DNA of 64,000 bases from UBA3006 sp036746695 (GCA_036746695.1 DAIODP010000001.1:1054001-1118000), one strand, 5' to 3'; shown: positions 51,548 to 59,808, counted from the stretch's first letter. A program made the numbers and translations. The notes: generated by a model from the sequence alone, not told the origin.

Positions 51548-52139
51548 CCAGGCAGTGGTTTCAAATGATGCACACGTAACATCAACAGGCCTTTCCAACG
51601 TCAAGTTGGGCATGTGGTTGTTCCTAGGTTCCGAATGCCTATTGTTCGGCGGTCTGATCTCTACGTACATGCTGTATCGCGGGCGCGTGGGCACAGGCCC
51701 AACCCCTATGCAGGTGTTTGATATTCCGTTTACGTCTGTCAGCAGTTTCGTGTTGCTCATGAGCTCACTCACGATGGTGCTCGGCGTTTCTGCCGCACAC
51801 AAGGGCGATGATCGCAACACGTATCTCTGGGTTGCAGTTACCGCGCTACTTGGCGCTACGTTCGTTGGCGGTCAGGTGTACGAGTTCACAGCGTTCTACA
51901 ACGAGGGAATGGGCTTCACCACCAGCTTGTTCACCTCAAGCTTCTACGTGCTCACCGGTTTCCACGGAGTGCACGTAACTGTGGGCATCATCATGTTGAT
52001 GTCCACGCTTGGCATCATGAAGCGAAGCAAAGTTCCTGGCAGCAAGTCTGAAACCATTGAGATGCTCGGTTTGTACTGGCACTTCGTCGACGTCGTGTGG
52101 ATCATTATCTTCACGCTTATCTACCTGATTCCGGTCTGA
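51537..52139 (+). CDS. ctaE: Cytochrome c oxidase subunit III
   Basis: 200-aa, five-helix subunit III of the short bacterial form. It has the conserved MWLFLGSECLLFGGLIS with its membrane Glu, VGGQVYEFTAF, FTSSFYVLTGFHGVHVTVGI and YWHFVDVVWIIIFTLIYL. ATG at 51537 lies inside ctaD (11-nt overlap) and is preferred to the TTG at 51531. Subunit III stabilises the oxidase and aids proton uptake. Next is ctaF, 2 bp downstream. Confidence 0.96.
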   Translation: MSADQAVVSNDAHVTSTGLSNVKLGMWLFLGSECLLFGGLISTYMLYRGRVGTGPTPMQVFDIPFTSVSSFVLLMSSLTMVLGVSAAHKGDDRNTYLWVAVTALLGATFVGGQVYEFTAFYNEGMGFTTSLFTSSFYVLTGFHGVHVTVGIIMLMSTLGIMKRSKVPGSKSETIEMLGLYWHFVDVVWIIIFTLIYLIPV

Positions 52140-52141
52140 TC

Positions 52142-52444
52142 ATGAGCACCGACACCACCACCCACACCGAAGAGCACGGCATGTCAAATGCTGGATATGT
52201 GCGAATCGCCCTCATTTTAGCCGCGATTACCGCGCTCGAAGTTGCCACGTACTACGTCGACTTCGGTCGCCTGTTCTTGCCAGCACTGATGATCATGATG
52301 GTCGTCAAGTTCATCATGGTGGTGAGTTACTTCATGCACTTGAAGTTTGACAACAAACTGTTTACCTGGATTTTCTACGCTGGTCTCATACTTGCCATTG
52401 GCGTGTACAGCGTGGCCCTAGCAACCTTCCACTTCTTTTCGTAG
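52142..52444 (+). CDS. ctaF: caa3-type oxidase subunit IV
   Basis: 100-aa protein with three membrane helices of the prokaryotic COX4 type (VRIALILAAITALEVATYYV, LFLPALMIMMVVKFIMVVSYFMHL and a third near FTWIFYAGLILAIGVYSVAL). VVSYFMHLKFD is the family hallmark. The His-rich acidic N-terminus is cytoplasmic. ATG at 52142 follows the ctaE stop by 2 bp. It is a non-catalytic structural subunit. Confidence 0.92.
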   Translation: MSTDTTTHTEEHGMSNAGYVRIALILAAITALEVATYYVDFGRLFLPALMIMMVVKFIMVVSYFMHLKFDNKLFTWIFYAGLILAIGVYSVALATFHFFS

Positions 52445-52476
52445 TAACGCGAAAGACATAGTGGTAGAGGCCGAAC

Positions 52477-53376
52477 ATGTTGGCTGAAGTCACCGAGTTT
52501 GCAAGCCCTTGGCGCTTTCAGCGCCATGTTGAAGTGTGGTTGGTGATGGCAGTAGTTATTGGTAGCTACGTCTATGCCATCAGGGTTATTGGCCCCCGGG
52601 CCGTTGGCAAGGGTGTCATTGTTACGCGCCGGCAAATCACTGCATTCACGGCAGGTGCGGCACTGATGTGGATTGCTACCGACTGGCCGATACACGATAT
52701 TTCTGAGGAGTATTTGTATTCGGTGCACATGGTGCAACACATGGCGATTGCATATTTTGTTCCTCCGCTGATGCTGATTGCTACGCCTCAGTGGTTGTTC
52801 CGTGCAATCTTCGGCGACGGCGCAGGCCGTAAAGTCATTCGATACCTCGCGTGGCCTCCAGTTGCCGGTGTGCTCTTCAATCTGGTTGTGATGCTCTTGC
52901 ATATTCCAGCGCTGGTGAACCAAAGTGTTTCTAATGGCCCGCTGCATTATGGGTTGCATGTGATTCTTATAGTCACAGCACTTCTGATGTGGATGCCCGT
53001 GTGCTCGCCAGACCCGTCGTTGCGCATTGGCTACGGCGGAAAGATGATCTACCTGTTCATGATGTCGGTGATACCAACCGTGCCCGCGGCGTGGCTTACG
53101 TTTGCCGATGATGCGGTGTACAAGCACTACGACATTGCTATTCGTGTGTGGGGGCTTTCAGTGCAAACCGATCAGCAACTGGGCGGTGCAGTGATGAAAA
53201 CGTTTGGCGGCATGTACCTCTGGTCGATCATCGTGGTGATTTTCTTTCGCCGTTTCATTCGAGGGTTCTTCTCGGAGGTGGGCTACAAGGAACAACCGTT
53301 AACGTACGACGATGTTGAAGCGGCGTTTGACAAAACCACGCCACCAGCCGAGCCGAGGCAGTCAATCAGCGAGTAG
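52477..53376 (+). CDS. ctaG: CtaG-type cytochrome c oxidase assembly protein
   Basis: 299-aa, seven-helix protein of the caa3_CtaG family, needed for oxidase maturation, probably copper delivery. Family features are DWPIHDISEEYLYSVHMVQHM with membrane histidines, PLMLIATPQWLFR, LHYGLHVILIVTALLMWMPV and MMSVIPTVPAAWLTFA. It ends the oxidase operon; its stop abuts the stop of the opposing ABC permease with no base between. A CuA or CuB metallochaperone of another type is not visible in the window. Confidence 0.93.
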   Translation: MLAEVTEFASPWRFQRHVEVWLVMAVVIGSYVYAIRVIGPRAVGKGVIVTRRQITAFTAGAALMWIATDWPIHDISEEYLYSVHMVQHMAIAYFVPPLMLIATPQWLFRAIFGDGAGRKVIRYLAWPPVAGVLFNLVVMLLHIPALVNQSVSNGPLHYGLHVILIVTALLMWMPVCSPDPSLRIGYGGKMIYLFMMSVIPTVPAAWLTFADDAVYKHYDIAIRVWGLSVQTDQQLGGAVMKTFGGMYLWSIIVVIFFRRFIRGFFSEVGYKEQPLTYDDVEAAFDKTTPPAEPRQSISE

Positions 53377-54102
53377 TTACTGCCAGCGAAAGAGTTTCGC
53401 GGCAGTTGCTGGGGCAACAAGCGCCCACACTGCAAGCACAATCCACGACGCACCACCATTGAGGGAAGTCTCTGTGAGTGCGCCACGCATTACATCTGCA
53501 AGTGCACCAGATGGCAGGAGCTGTGCGGGAACCTGCAACCAGTTGGGCAGCGAGTCGAGTGGGAACATGATCCCGCCAATCAACAGCAGCACTAAGTACA
53601 GGCCGTTTTGTGCCGCCAAGTTGACTTCGCCGCGCAACGTTCCGGCAAGCGTCAGGCCAATGCCGGCAAAGGCAAGGGTGCCAAGGATGACCGCGCCAAC
53701 TACGGGCGCAACAGCGCTCAAATCTCCGCGCCAGCCGAGGATCAATCCCACACCAATCAAGACCAGCAACTGCACCACCTCGACCAACACGACGGCGAGG
53801 CTCTTCGCAAGCACAAGTCGACGTGTGCCAAGCGGGGTGGCACCCAATCGCTTCAGTACCCCGTAGGACCGCTCAAACCCAGTTGCAATTCCAAGACTGA
53901 CCATCGCGGTCGACATCACTGCCAGCGCGAGTATCCCTGGCAGCAAAAAGTCAACTGCATTTTGATCGCCACGTGGAAGCACATCTACCTGGCTAAAAAA
54001 GACGAGAAGAATCGTTGGAATGCCAATGATCACCAGCAACTGTTCGCCGTTCCTCCCAATGACACGCAATTCCGACTTCAGCTGTGCAAGTAAGACGCTC
54101 AC
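53377..54102 (-). CDS. ABC-2 type transporter permease
   Basis: 241-aa permease with about six membrane helices and an ABC-2 signature near the end (GTLRGEVNLAAQNGLYLVLLLIGGIMFPLDSLP). Helices include IIGIPTILLVFF, ILALAVMSTAMVSLG, LVLIGVGLILGW and VVGAVILGTLAFAGIG. GTG at 54102 overlaps the ATPase stop (GTGA), so translation is coupled; the frame is open further but unconserved. With the ATPase it forms an exporter of unknown substrate. Proximity to ctaG suggests, but does not show, a link to oxidase biogenesis. Confidence 0.88.
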   Translation of the reverse strand: MSVLLAQLKSELRVIGRNGEQLLVIIGIPTILLVFFSQVDVLPRGDQNAVDFLLPGILALAVMSTAMVSLGIATGFERSYGVLKRLGATPLGTRRLVLAKSLAVVLVEVVQLLVLIGVGLILGWRGDLSAVAPVVGAVILGTLAFAGIGLTLAGTLRGEVNLAAQNGLYLVLLLIGGIMFPLDSLPNWLQVPAQLLPSGALADVMRGALTETSLNGGASWIVLAVWALVAPATAAKLFRWQ

Positions 54103-55022
54103 GATTTGCCCCGCTGTGTCAGACGACGGAAAATTTCCTCGAGGCGTTGAGAACCTGCGCGCAGATTGTCCAGGCCTTGATGTTGCTCGGCAAGCCAATC
54201 GGAAATCAATCCAATGATCTTTGCATCGCTTGTCCCCGCAACCACATAGTCGGCCCCGTCCTGAACAACTGTTGCTCCGATGTGGGCAGAAAGTGCGGCT
54301 GGGTCTATCCCGCGTTCCGTCGTAAAACGAATTTCGTCATGCCCCTGGCGCAACGATTGCAATGTTCCGCTAGCAACGATTGCTGCTTGATGAAAAACAA
54401 TCACATCGTCGGCACAGCGCTCGGCCTCGTCTAGTTCATGCGTTGCCATGATTACCGTGCAGCCGCTTGACGAGAGTTCGCGCACAACATCCCTAATCAT
54501 CTCTCGACCCTCCACATCGACACCCGCCGTCGGTTCATCGAGAAATGCAATGTCGGGTTTCGCGGCAAGCGCCAAGGCAAGCGACAAGCGCTGCTTCTCT
54601 CCGCCGGAGAGCCGCCTCCAGGTGCTTGATTGACGATGTGTCAATCCCACGCGCTCAACTAGATCCTTCGCCACCGTTCGGTTGCCGTACAACGCGCAGT
54701 AATGATCGACCACTTCACCCACGCGCGCACTGGGGTAGACGCCCCCGTCTTGCAGCATCACGCCCATGTGCTGGTTCAGCGCGTCACGTTCGTGCAGGGG
54801 GTCGAAACCAAGCACCCTCACCGAGCCCGAAGTAGGACGACGGAAGCCCTCGCACACCTCGAGCGTGGATGTTTTGCCGGCGCCATTGGAGCCGAGAATT
54901 ACCGTCACCTTTCCCGTTCTAGCGGCAAAGGAGGCGTTGTTGACTGCAGTGATCTGGTCGTACTGCACGACGAGCCCATCCACTTCAACTGCGTAAGGGT
55001 GGCTCGAGGCGTTGGTGCGCAC
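54099..55022 (-). CDS. ABC transporter ATP-binding protein
   Basis: 307-aa ATPase of the ABC-2 exporter class. Walker A is LGSNGAGKTSTLEV, the signature WRRLSGGEKQRLSLALALA, and Walker B IAFLDEPTAGVD, with the switch His in VIMATHELDEA. The C-terminal ~90 residues form a regulatory extension. GTG at 55022 is chosen because the leader to the ABC core then has normal length; GTG at 55046 is an alternative. It pairs with the permease just downstream and is divergent from serS. Confidence 0.9.
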   Translation of the reverse strand: MRTNASSHPYAVEVDGLVVQYDQITAVNNASFAARTGKVTVILGSNGAGKTSTLEVCEGFRRPTSGSVRVLGFDPLHERDALNQHMGVMLQDGGVYPSARVGEVVDHYCALYGNRTVAKDLVERVGLTHRQSSTWRRLSGGEKQRLSLALALAAKPDIAFLDEPTAGVDVEGREMIRDVVRELSSSGCTVIMATHELDEAERCADDVIVFHQAAIVASGTLQSLRQGHDEIRFTTERGIDPAALSAHIGATVVQDGADYVVAGTSDAKIIGLISDWLAEQHQGLDNLRAGSQRLEEIFRRLTQRGKS

Positions 55023-55083
55023 AGAGCAACAGTAGGCAAACCACACCCCTCGCGGCGTACTCCACCGCTAGCCTCAATGTTCA

Positions 55084-56376
55084 GTGATCGACGTACGACT
55101 TCTGCGCAACGACCCCGAGATGGTCCGCAATCTGATGGCTCGTCGGCACAAACCTGAGTTACTAACCCAGTTGGACGAGGCGCATCGTTTGGATGCTCGC
55201 CTGCGCGACATCACGAGCGAACGCGACGCCACCAGGGCTCAGGTCAACGACATTTCTAAGCAAGTTGGTGCATTGCGCAAGGCCGGCGACACCGCTGCAG
55301 CCGAGGCCGCTATGGCCCAAAGCCGGTCGCTTGGCGACACCGAGCAGTCGCTTGCCGCCGAGTACGACACCGTGAACGCAAGCCTGCGCGATGTGCTCTT
55401 ACGCCTGCCCAATGTTGTGCACTCGGACGTGGTCGAGGGGGCTGGCGACACCGAAAACCCCGTGATCAAAGGCCCAATCAACATGCCAGCCTCATTTGGC
55501 GAGCATCACCGCGTTCCGCATTGGGAAACAGCAACAGCGTTAGGAATTCTCGACAACGAACGCGCTGTAAAAATTAGCGGCGCCATGTTCACCATGCAGC
55601 GCGGCGCTGGTGCAACCATGGCACGAGCACTTTGTCAGTACGCACTCGACCACAACGCCGATGCATTTGAGGAAATACGCCCGCCATCCCTTGTTACTTC
55701 CGCAACGCTCACAGCAACCGGCCAGTTACCAAAGTTTGCCGAAGATGCATACGCAATCGAACGTGACGACTTGTGGTGCATCCCCACCGCCGAGTCGTCA
55801 CTTACATCAATTCACGCTGGCGAAGTGCTCGACGAAGCACAGTTGCCCGTGCGCTACATGGCTCACACTTCGTGTTATCGCCGCGAGGCAGGCTCGGCCG
55901 GGCGAGACACCCGAGGCATGTTGCGCAGTCACGAGTTTGACAAGGTAGAAATTCTCTCCGTCGCAACGCCAGAACAAGCACCAGAAATGTTGCAGGAACT
56001 TCTTGGCCGAGTCGAATCCGCCATTGCAGGGCTTGGCTTGCCGTATCGGATCATCGAAATTTGCACGGGCGACTTAGGCCAAAGCCATCACCGCAGTTTC
56101 GATGTTGAGGTCTACGTTCCTGGCTGCGATTCGTGGCTGGAAGTAAGTTCGGTCAGTTGGTTCAGCGACTATCAGGCTCGTCGCGCAGATATTCGCTTCA
56201 AGCGCACTGGGCAAAAAGGCACCGAGATCGCACACACGCTCAACGCCTCGGCGTTGGCAGTGCCTCGAGTGTGGGCCGCAATTGTTGAAAACTATCGCCA
56301 ACCAGATGGTTCGGTAAAAGTCCCCGACGCATTGCACAAGTACATGCGCGGCATCACACACATAACGGCCAAATAG
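55084..56376 (+). CDS. serS: Seryl-tRNA synthetase
   Basis: 430-aa class II synthetase. An N-terminal coiled-coil arm (about residues 30-100) is followed by the catalytic core: motif 2 YMAHTSCYRREAGSAGRDTRGMLRSHEFDKVE, and motif 3 near GTEIAHTLNASALAVPR. The binding element TAESSLTSIHAGEV is also present. GTG at 55084 starts MIDVRLLRNDPEMVR, as in other SerRS. TAGCCT at 55069-55074 lies 9 nt upstream with no ribosome-binding site, suggesting a short or absent leader. pdxH follows after 11 bp. Confidence 0.96.
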   Translation: MIDVRLLRNDPEMVRNLMARRHKPELLTQLDEAHRLDARLRDITSERDATRAQVNDISKQVGALRKAGDTAAAEAAMAQSRSLGDTEQSLAAEYDTVNASLRDVLLRLPNVVHSDVVEGAGDTENPVIKGPINMPASFGEHHRVPHWETATALGILDNERAVKISGAMFTMQRGAGATMARALCQYALDHNADAFEEIRPPSLVTSATLTATGQLPKFAEDAYAIERDDLWCIPTAESSLTSIHAGEVLDEAQLPVRYMAHTSCYRREAGSAGRDTRGMLRSHEFDKVEILSVATPEQAPEMLQELLGRVESAIAGLGLPYRIIEICTGDLGQSHHRSFDVEVYVPGCDSWLEVSSVSWFSDYQARRADIRFKRTGQKGTEIAHTLNASALAVPRVWAAIVENYRQPDGSVKVPDALHKYMRGITHITAK

Positions 56377-56387
56377 TTTCCTCGGTC

Positions 56388-57032
56388 ATGTCTCTTCGGG
56401 ATCGCCGCATTCAATATGAAACTGCCGGGCTCGAGCGCAGCGATCTGTACGAAAACCCATTTACCCAATGGCACGCGTGGTACGACCAGGCTGCCGAGGC
56501 GGGCGTAACCGAACCAAATGCAATGACCGTTTCAACAATTGGACTCGACGGCGTGCCCGACTCGCGTATCGTGTTGGCGCGCGGTGTTGACGACACAGGG
56601 ATCGTTTTTTACACAAATTATGCAAGCGAGAAAAGCGAACAGCTACAAAAGAATCCCGTTGCTTCCGCTGTTTTTGCATGGCTCGACTTGCATCGCCAAG
56701 TTCGTGTTCGTGGGCAAGTGGTTCAGGTACACCAGCAACAAAGCGATGAGTACTTTGCATCACGCCCAAGAGATTCTCAATTGGGTGCATGGGCTTCGCC
56801 TCAGTCGCAGGTGATTAGTGACCGTTCGGTACTTACCGAAAGGCTTGATCAATTCCGCAAACAATTTGAAGGCTCCGATGTCCCACGCCCACCGTCATGG
56901 GGCGGTTGGCTGATTGCGCCAACGATGTTCGAGTTTTGGCAGGGACGCCCAAGCCGGTTGCACGACCGCTTCAGATATACACGCCCAATTGCCAGCGATA
57001 CGGCGTGGACAATCGAGCGCCTCGCGCCCTAG
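56388..57032 (+). CDS. pdxH: Pyridoxamine 5'-phosphate oxidase
   Basis: 214-aa FMN enzyme making pyridoxal phosphate from the pyridoxine or pyridoxamine phosphates. Motifs include PNAMTVSTIGLDGVPDSRIVLARGVDDTG, FYTNYASEKSEQL with the FMN contacts, RQVRVRGQVVQV, and the C-terminal FWQGRPSRLHDRFRY signature. Normal length for PdxH. It follows serS and converges on the hydrolase gene, overlapping its end by 4 nt. No pdxS/pdxT genes are visible, so this may serve salvage. Confidence 0.95.
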   Translation: MSLRDRRIQYETAGLERSDLYENPFTQWHAWYDQAAEAGVTEPNAMTVSTIGLDGVPDSRIVLARGVDDTGIVFYTNYASEKSEQLQKNPVASAVFAWLDLHRQVRVRGQVVQVHQQQSDEYFASRPRDSQLGAWASPQSQVISDRSVLTERLDQFRKQFEGSDVPRPPSWGGWLIAPTMFEFWQGRPSRLHDRFRYTRPIASDTAWTIERLAP

Positions 57033-57625
57033 ATCGGCCAGCTTTGAGCGGCCGCGGATAGTCCGCGTACGAGCGCAGTTGTGTGTGGTGTGAGGTGCGG
57101 GCCCTCCCAATCCCACCACAAGGGGCTCGAGCCACGCACACGTGGCGGCAGTTCTATTTGAACGCCACTATTGCGCACTCGATTGACGGGGTTGTCAGCG
57201 TGTTGCCCTGCTAAGTCGGACGGGATTTTGGCGAGGTCGTCTTCTATCTCGTAGGCGGGTAGCTCGTTGCGTAAGTGTTGGGCAACATGTTGGGCAAGTG
57301 GGCGGTTTCTTCCCCCAAGAAGAAGTGTGGTGAATAAACCGCGTCGGCCATATCCGTGCACGGTGATGACGGTGTGGACGTGGGTAAGGAAAGTGTCCAA
57401 TAACGGGGAGTGGGCTGGGTCTATCTGATGTGATGGGATGTGCCACTTGAGATCGGCAGGTTGATGAATGCCGTAATAGGAAGCGCCAGACTGTTCGGCT
57501 GCGGCGCGGGCAATGACGTCAGTTTGTTCTTCGAGGCCACCGCCGTGGAATGCCATGAAGCCAAACGTGCTGCGCAACTCTGACACTTCTTCCACATCTG
57601 GATGTGCGAGTAGGCGGTCAAGCAT
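57029..57625 (-). CDS. Poly-gamma-glutamate hydrolase-like protein (DUF867)
   Basis: 198-aa zinc peptidase-like protein of the DUF867/PghP family, whose characterised phage members cut poly-gamma-glutamate. The family metal motif is FMAFHGGGLEEQTD (His and Glu), with a second site in TVITVHGYGRRGLFTTLLLGGRNR. The C-terminus has NRVRNSGVQIELPPRVRG, the substrate-site segment. There is no signal peptide, so it would act in the cytoplasm or need lysis. It overlaps ccdA by 8 nt and pdxH by 4 nt. A biological substrate here is unknown. Confidence 0.82.
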   Translation of the reverse strand: MLDRLLAHPDVEEVSELRSTFGFMAFHGGGLEEQTDVIARAAAEQSGASYYGIHQPADLKWHIPSHQIDPAHSPLLDTFLTHVHTVITVHGYGRRGLFTTLLLGGRNRPLAQHVAQHLRNELPAYEIEDDLAKIPSDLAGQHADNPVNRVRNSGVQIELPPRVRGSSPLWWDWEGPHLTPHTTALVRGLSAAAQSWPI

Positions 57626-58454
57626 TGTTTTGAACGCGCTTCGTTACAACCGTTGCCAAACCGATGACCGCCGCGAACACAATGGCAAGCCGCCAAGAGC
57701 CTTGGCGCTGCAAGAACGAGGCAACATCGGATTGCCAGTTTTCAACATTGCTCGTAACATTCCCCGCCGAAGTTCGTTCGCTAATTGCAACGTACCAATA
57801 CCACGAAAGATATAGACCCGTAAGCACGATAAAGCCCGCTGCCAGTTTGTCCATATAGCGAAGACCGTTTCGCAGCACGCGAAGTAGGCCACCTTTGGCG
57901 ACGGCAAGTGTGACGGTGAGGGTGCTGACGAGAAGCGCCATACCCGCGCCGTAAAGAACAATGCTGATTACACCAGATGCGAAACCATGTACACCGATAG
58001 ATCCCAAAATGGCAGTCGTAAGAAAACCAATTGTGCAACCGATGCTGGCCACGGCATAGGCAATGCCAAATACAAACATCGCACGCAGCGAACGATCGCG
58101 TTGTCCTGCAATGGTTGGCGTGATGAACGATGGTTTCCAACCGGCGAGCATGGCAATGCCCATCACCACTAACGCCAAGCCAATGAGTAAACCCGCGTAT
58201 TTCGCATTCAGTTCTATCCATTGAGTGAAAAGCCTCGAGATGGTGCCGATGATGATAAATACCAACAGAAAGCCCGATGAGACAGCGGCACTGACAACGA
58301 GGGCTCGGCGAACGGGCGCTTGTTTGTTGTCGGAGTCGATGCCCAGGAAGTAGAGCAAGTACGCGGGGAGCAATACGAAGCCGCAGGGGTTTACCGCAGC
58401 AAGCACGCCGAGCATGAAGCTGTATGCAAAGTTTCCTTCAAGTGCAAAGATCAT
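57618..58454 (-). CDS. CcdA/DsbD-like cytochrome c biogenesis membrane protein
   Basis: 278-aa protein with six main helices that relays reducing power across the membrane. The two redox cysteines are in AVNPCGFVLLPAYLLYF near residue 24 and in SIGCTIGFLTTAILG near residue 133. An additional C-terminal region (about 215-278) has one more helix on either side of a polar segment. ATG at 58454 overlaps the TlpA-like stop (ATGA). The pair would move electrons from cytoplasmic thioredoxin to the outer-face thioredoxin, serving heme c attachment or copper site assembly for the caa3 oxidase. Confidence 0.9.
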   Translation of the reverse strand: MIFALEGNFAYSFMLGVLAAVNPCGFVLLPAYLLYFLGIDSDNKQAPVRRALVVSAAVSSGFLLVFIIIGTISRLFTQWIELNAKYAGLLIGLALVVMGIAMLAGWKPSFITPTIAGQRDRSLRAMFVFGIAYAVASIGCTIGFLTTAILGSIGVHGFASGVISIVLYGAGMALLVSTLTVTLAVAKGGLLRVLRNGLRYMDKLAAGFIVLTGLYLSWYWYVAISERTSAGNVTSNVENWQSDVASFLQRQGSWRLAIVFAAVIGLATVVTKRVQNNA

Positions 58455-59080
58455 GAAGGAAACCACTCGGCAATGAGGCCATCAAGTTTTTCGGCCGTAA
58501 GTTCTCCGGCAACCTGGTCGAGCACCACGCCATCCTTTGAGACGAACAAAGTTGTTGGGGCAGTGGCTATGCCAAGGCCGCTGATAAAAGCGCCGCTTGG
58601 GTCGAAAGCGATTTCAAATTTGACGTTGTATTTCTCGGCGAACTCTTGAGCAACACTTGCCGAATCATTCATATTGAGCCCGAGAAATGAGATTTTTGAA
58701 CCGTACTTTTCATGCGCATCTGCCAACACGGGCATCTCGCGTCTGCAAGGTTCACAAGTGGAGTACCAGAAGTTAATGATGAGCGGGGCGCCCAGCAACG
58801 ACTGGGAAGATTGCACTTTGCCATCAATTGTTTGCAATTCAACAACGGGAAGCTGCTGTCCTTCGATGTCGTCATTGGTGTTCAGATTCGGGTAAGGCGT
58901 TTCGCCTGGCGTAGTGAGAACCATGGTCGACTCGGTGACGGCAAGGCTGCTCCAGAGCCATCCGCCGCCAATACTGACCACCAACACCAGGAGTGATAAC
59001 AGCGCTATTCGGCGACGTAATGGACGAAGGGGCACAACAGCACTGTACTTTGCGCTGTTGCGCCCCTTTCGGTGGTTCAT
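58451..59080 (-). CDS. Membrane-anchored TlpA/ResA-like thioredoxin
   Basis: 209-aa thiol-disulfide protein. A basic N-terminus and one membrane helix (IALLSLLVLVVSIGGGWLW) place the thioredoxin domain outside. The active site is FWYSTCEPCRREMPVL, with cis-Pro in ATAPTTLFVSKDG. ATG at 59080 overlaps the whiB stop (ATGA); the longer frame upstream has no similarity. Its partner is the CcdA-like protein next downstream. Likely targets are apocytochrome heme motifs, including CVRCH of CtaC, or the CuA cysteines. Confidence 0.92.
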   Translation of the reverse strand: MNHRKGRNSAKYSAVVPLRPLRRRIALLSLLVLVVSIGGGWLWSSLAVTESTMVLTTPGETPYPNLNTNDDIEGQQLPVVELQTIDGKVQSSQSLLGAPLIINFWYSTCEPCRREMPVLADAHEKYGSKISFLGLNMNDSASVAQEFAEKYNVKFEIAFDPSGAFISGLGIATAPTTLFVSKDGVVLDQVAGELTAEKLDGLIAEWFPS

Positions 59081-59412
59081 GCCACAAGGTGAGCGGGGAT
59101 TGGCACCTCCTCTACTGCCGTGACACGAATATTGCGAGTGACCGGGCGGCCACGCGGACGCTTGGTGGAACAAATGCGTCCCTCTTCAAGTAGTTCGCCA
59201 CCCCAAACACCCCAGGGCTCGGTGCGGTCGAGTGCGCCTTGCAGGCATTCGTTGCGTGAGGAGCAGCGAGAGCAAATCACCTTGGCGCGTTGAATGTCCA
59301 CAAATTCATCCGAAAAGAAGAGGTACGACAACGTTCCGTTGCCGTCGCTGCATCGTTTGGCCGACAGAACCATCGTTTCCGAGTAGTCCTGCGTTGCGGT
59401 GAGTGTGCTCAT
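59077..59412 (-). CDS. WhiB-family Fe-S transcriptional regulator
   Basis: 111-aa WhiB-like protein, a family confined to actinobacteria and their phages. Four cysteines of the iron-sulfur site are present: one in AKRCSDGNG, then CSRCSSRNEC (C-x2-C-x5-C). The turn motif GVWGGELLEEGR and a basic C-terminal RPRGRPVTR, an AT-hook-like DNA contact, follow. The paralogue cannot be assigned with confidence, although WhiB1/WhiB2-like length fits. AGAAAGGA precedes the ATG. It starts a coupled whiB-tlpA-ccdA-hydrolase run, so redox sensing and thiol transport share a transcript. A nested hairpin lies in its leader. Confidence 0.95.
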   Translation of the reverse strand: MSTLTATQDYSETMVLSAKRCSDGNGTLSYLFFSDEFVDIQRAKVICSRCSSRNECLQGALDRTEPWGVWGGELLEEGRICSTKRPRGRPVTRNIRVTAVEEVPIPAHLVA

Positions 59413-59441
59413 ATTTATTCCTTTCTTGTTGTGGGATTGGC

Positions 59442-59527
59442 TTCACGCCGGAGATCGGCTTTCGGGGGGAAAACAAAAAAGCCACTGGGATTTTCCCAGT
59501 GGCCTCTTTCGCGATCTCCGACGTGAA
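59442..59527 (-). terminator. Nested inverted repeat enclosing an intrinsic terminator, upstream of whiB
   Basis: The inner hairpin GCCACTGGGA-TTT-TCCCAGTGGC (59481-59503) has a 10-bp stem. Read leftward it is followed by a T-rich run (59480 to 59470), so it should stop transcription coming from 59.7 kb. It is enclosed by outer arms at 59442-59457 and 59512-59527 that are inverted copies over 16 bp with one mismatch. The element lies between the 61-aa gene and whiB and could be an ordinary terminator or an attenuator in the whiB leader. Confidence 0.75.
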
Positions 59528-59532
59528 ATCTG

Positions 59533-59718
59533 TTAAGTCGTGAGTGCTAGGAGGCCTTTGGCCGGACGCTTAGTGAAATTCTTGGAATATTTCACCGCTC
59601 CGGCCTGCATATCGAACCAACGCGATGTGCGGGTGGTGGCTACGAATGCCGCATAGGCGAACGCGCGCGCGCCAGCAATTGCTGACTGACGTGAACGGGC
59701 GATGGCTGTATGCAACAT
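59533..59718 (-). CDS. Small basic protein of unknown function
   Basis: 61-aa ORF read toward the terminator that begins 5 bp after its stop. The sequence is Ala/Arg/Lys-rich (SRQSAIAGARAFAYAAFVATTR, then KYSKNFTKRPAKGLLALTT) with no recognised family, Cys or membrane helix. The strong terminator placed right after its stop supports a real transcript. No clear ribosome-binding site precedes the ATG at 59718. It could alternatively be a small RNA locus. Confidence 0.45.
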   Translation of the reverse strand: MLHTAIARSRQSAIAGARAFAYAAFVATTRTSRWFDMQAGAVKYSKNFTKRPAKGLLALTT

Positions 59719-59808
59719 GGACTCTGTAGCAAACCACCTTCGCAGATGAATTGCAAGCGATTTATGACAAAGACCATGAGAGCCAATACTGGATAGGGTT
59801 CGAGGGGT

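Noticed and set aside
59458..59480. CCCCCC run near the whiB leader as an actinobacterial 6C RNA
   Set aside because: 6C RNAs need two hairpins each with six cytosines in the loop. Only one C-run is present and it is not in a hairpin loop.
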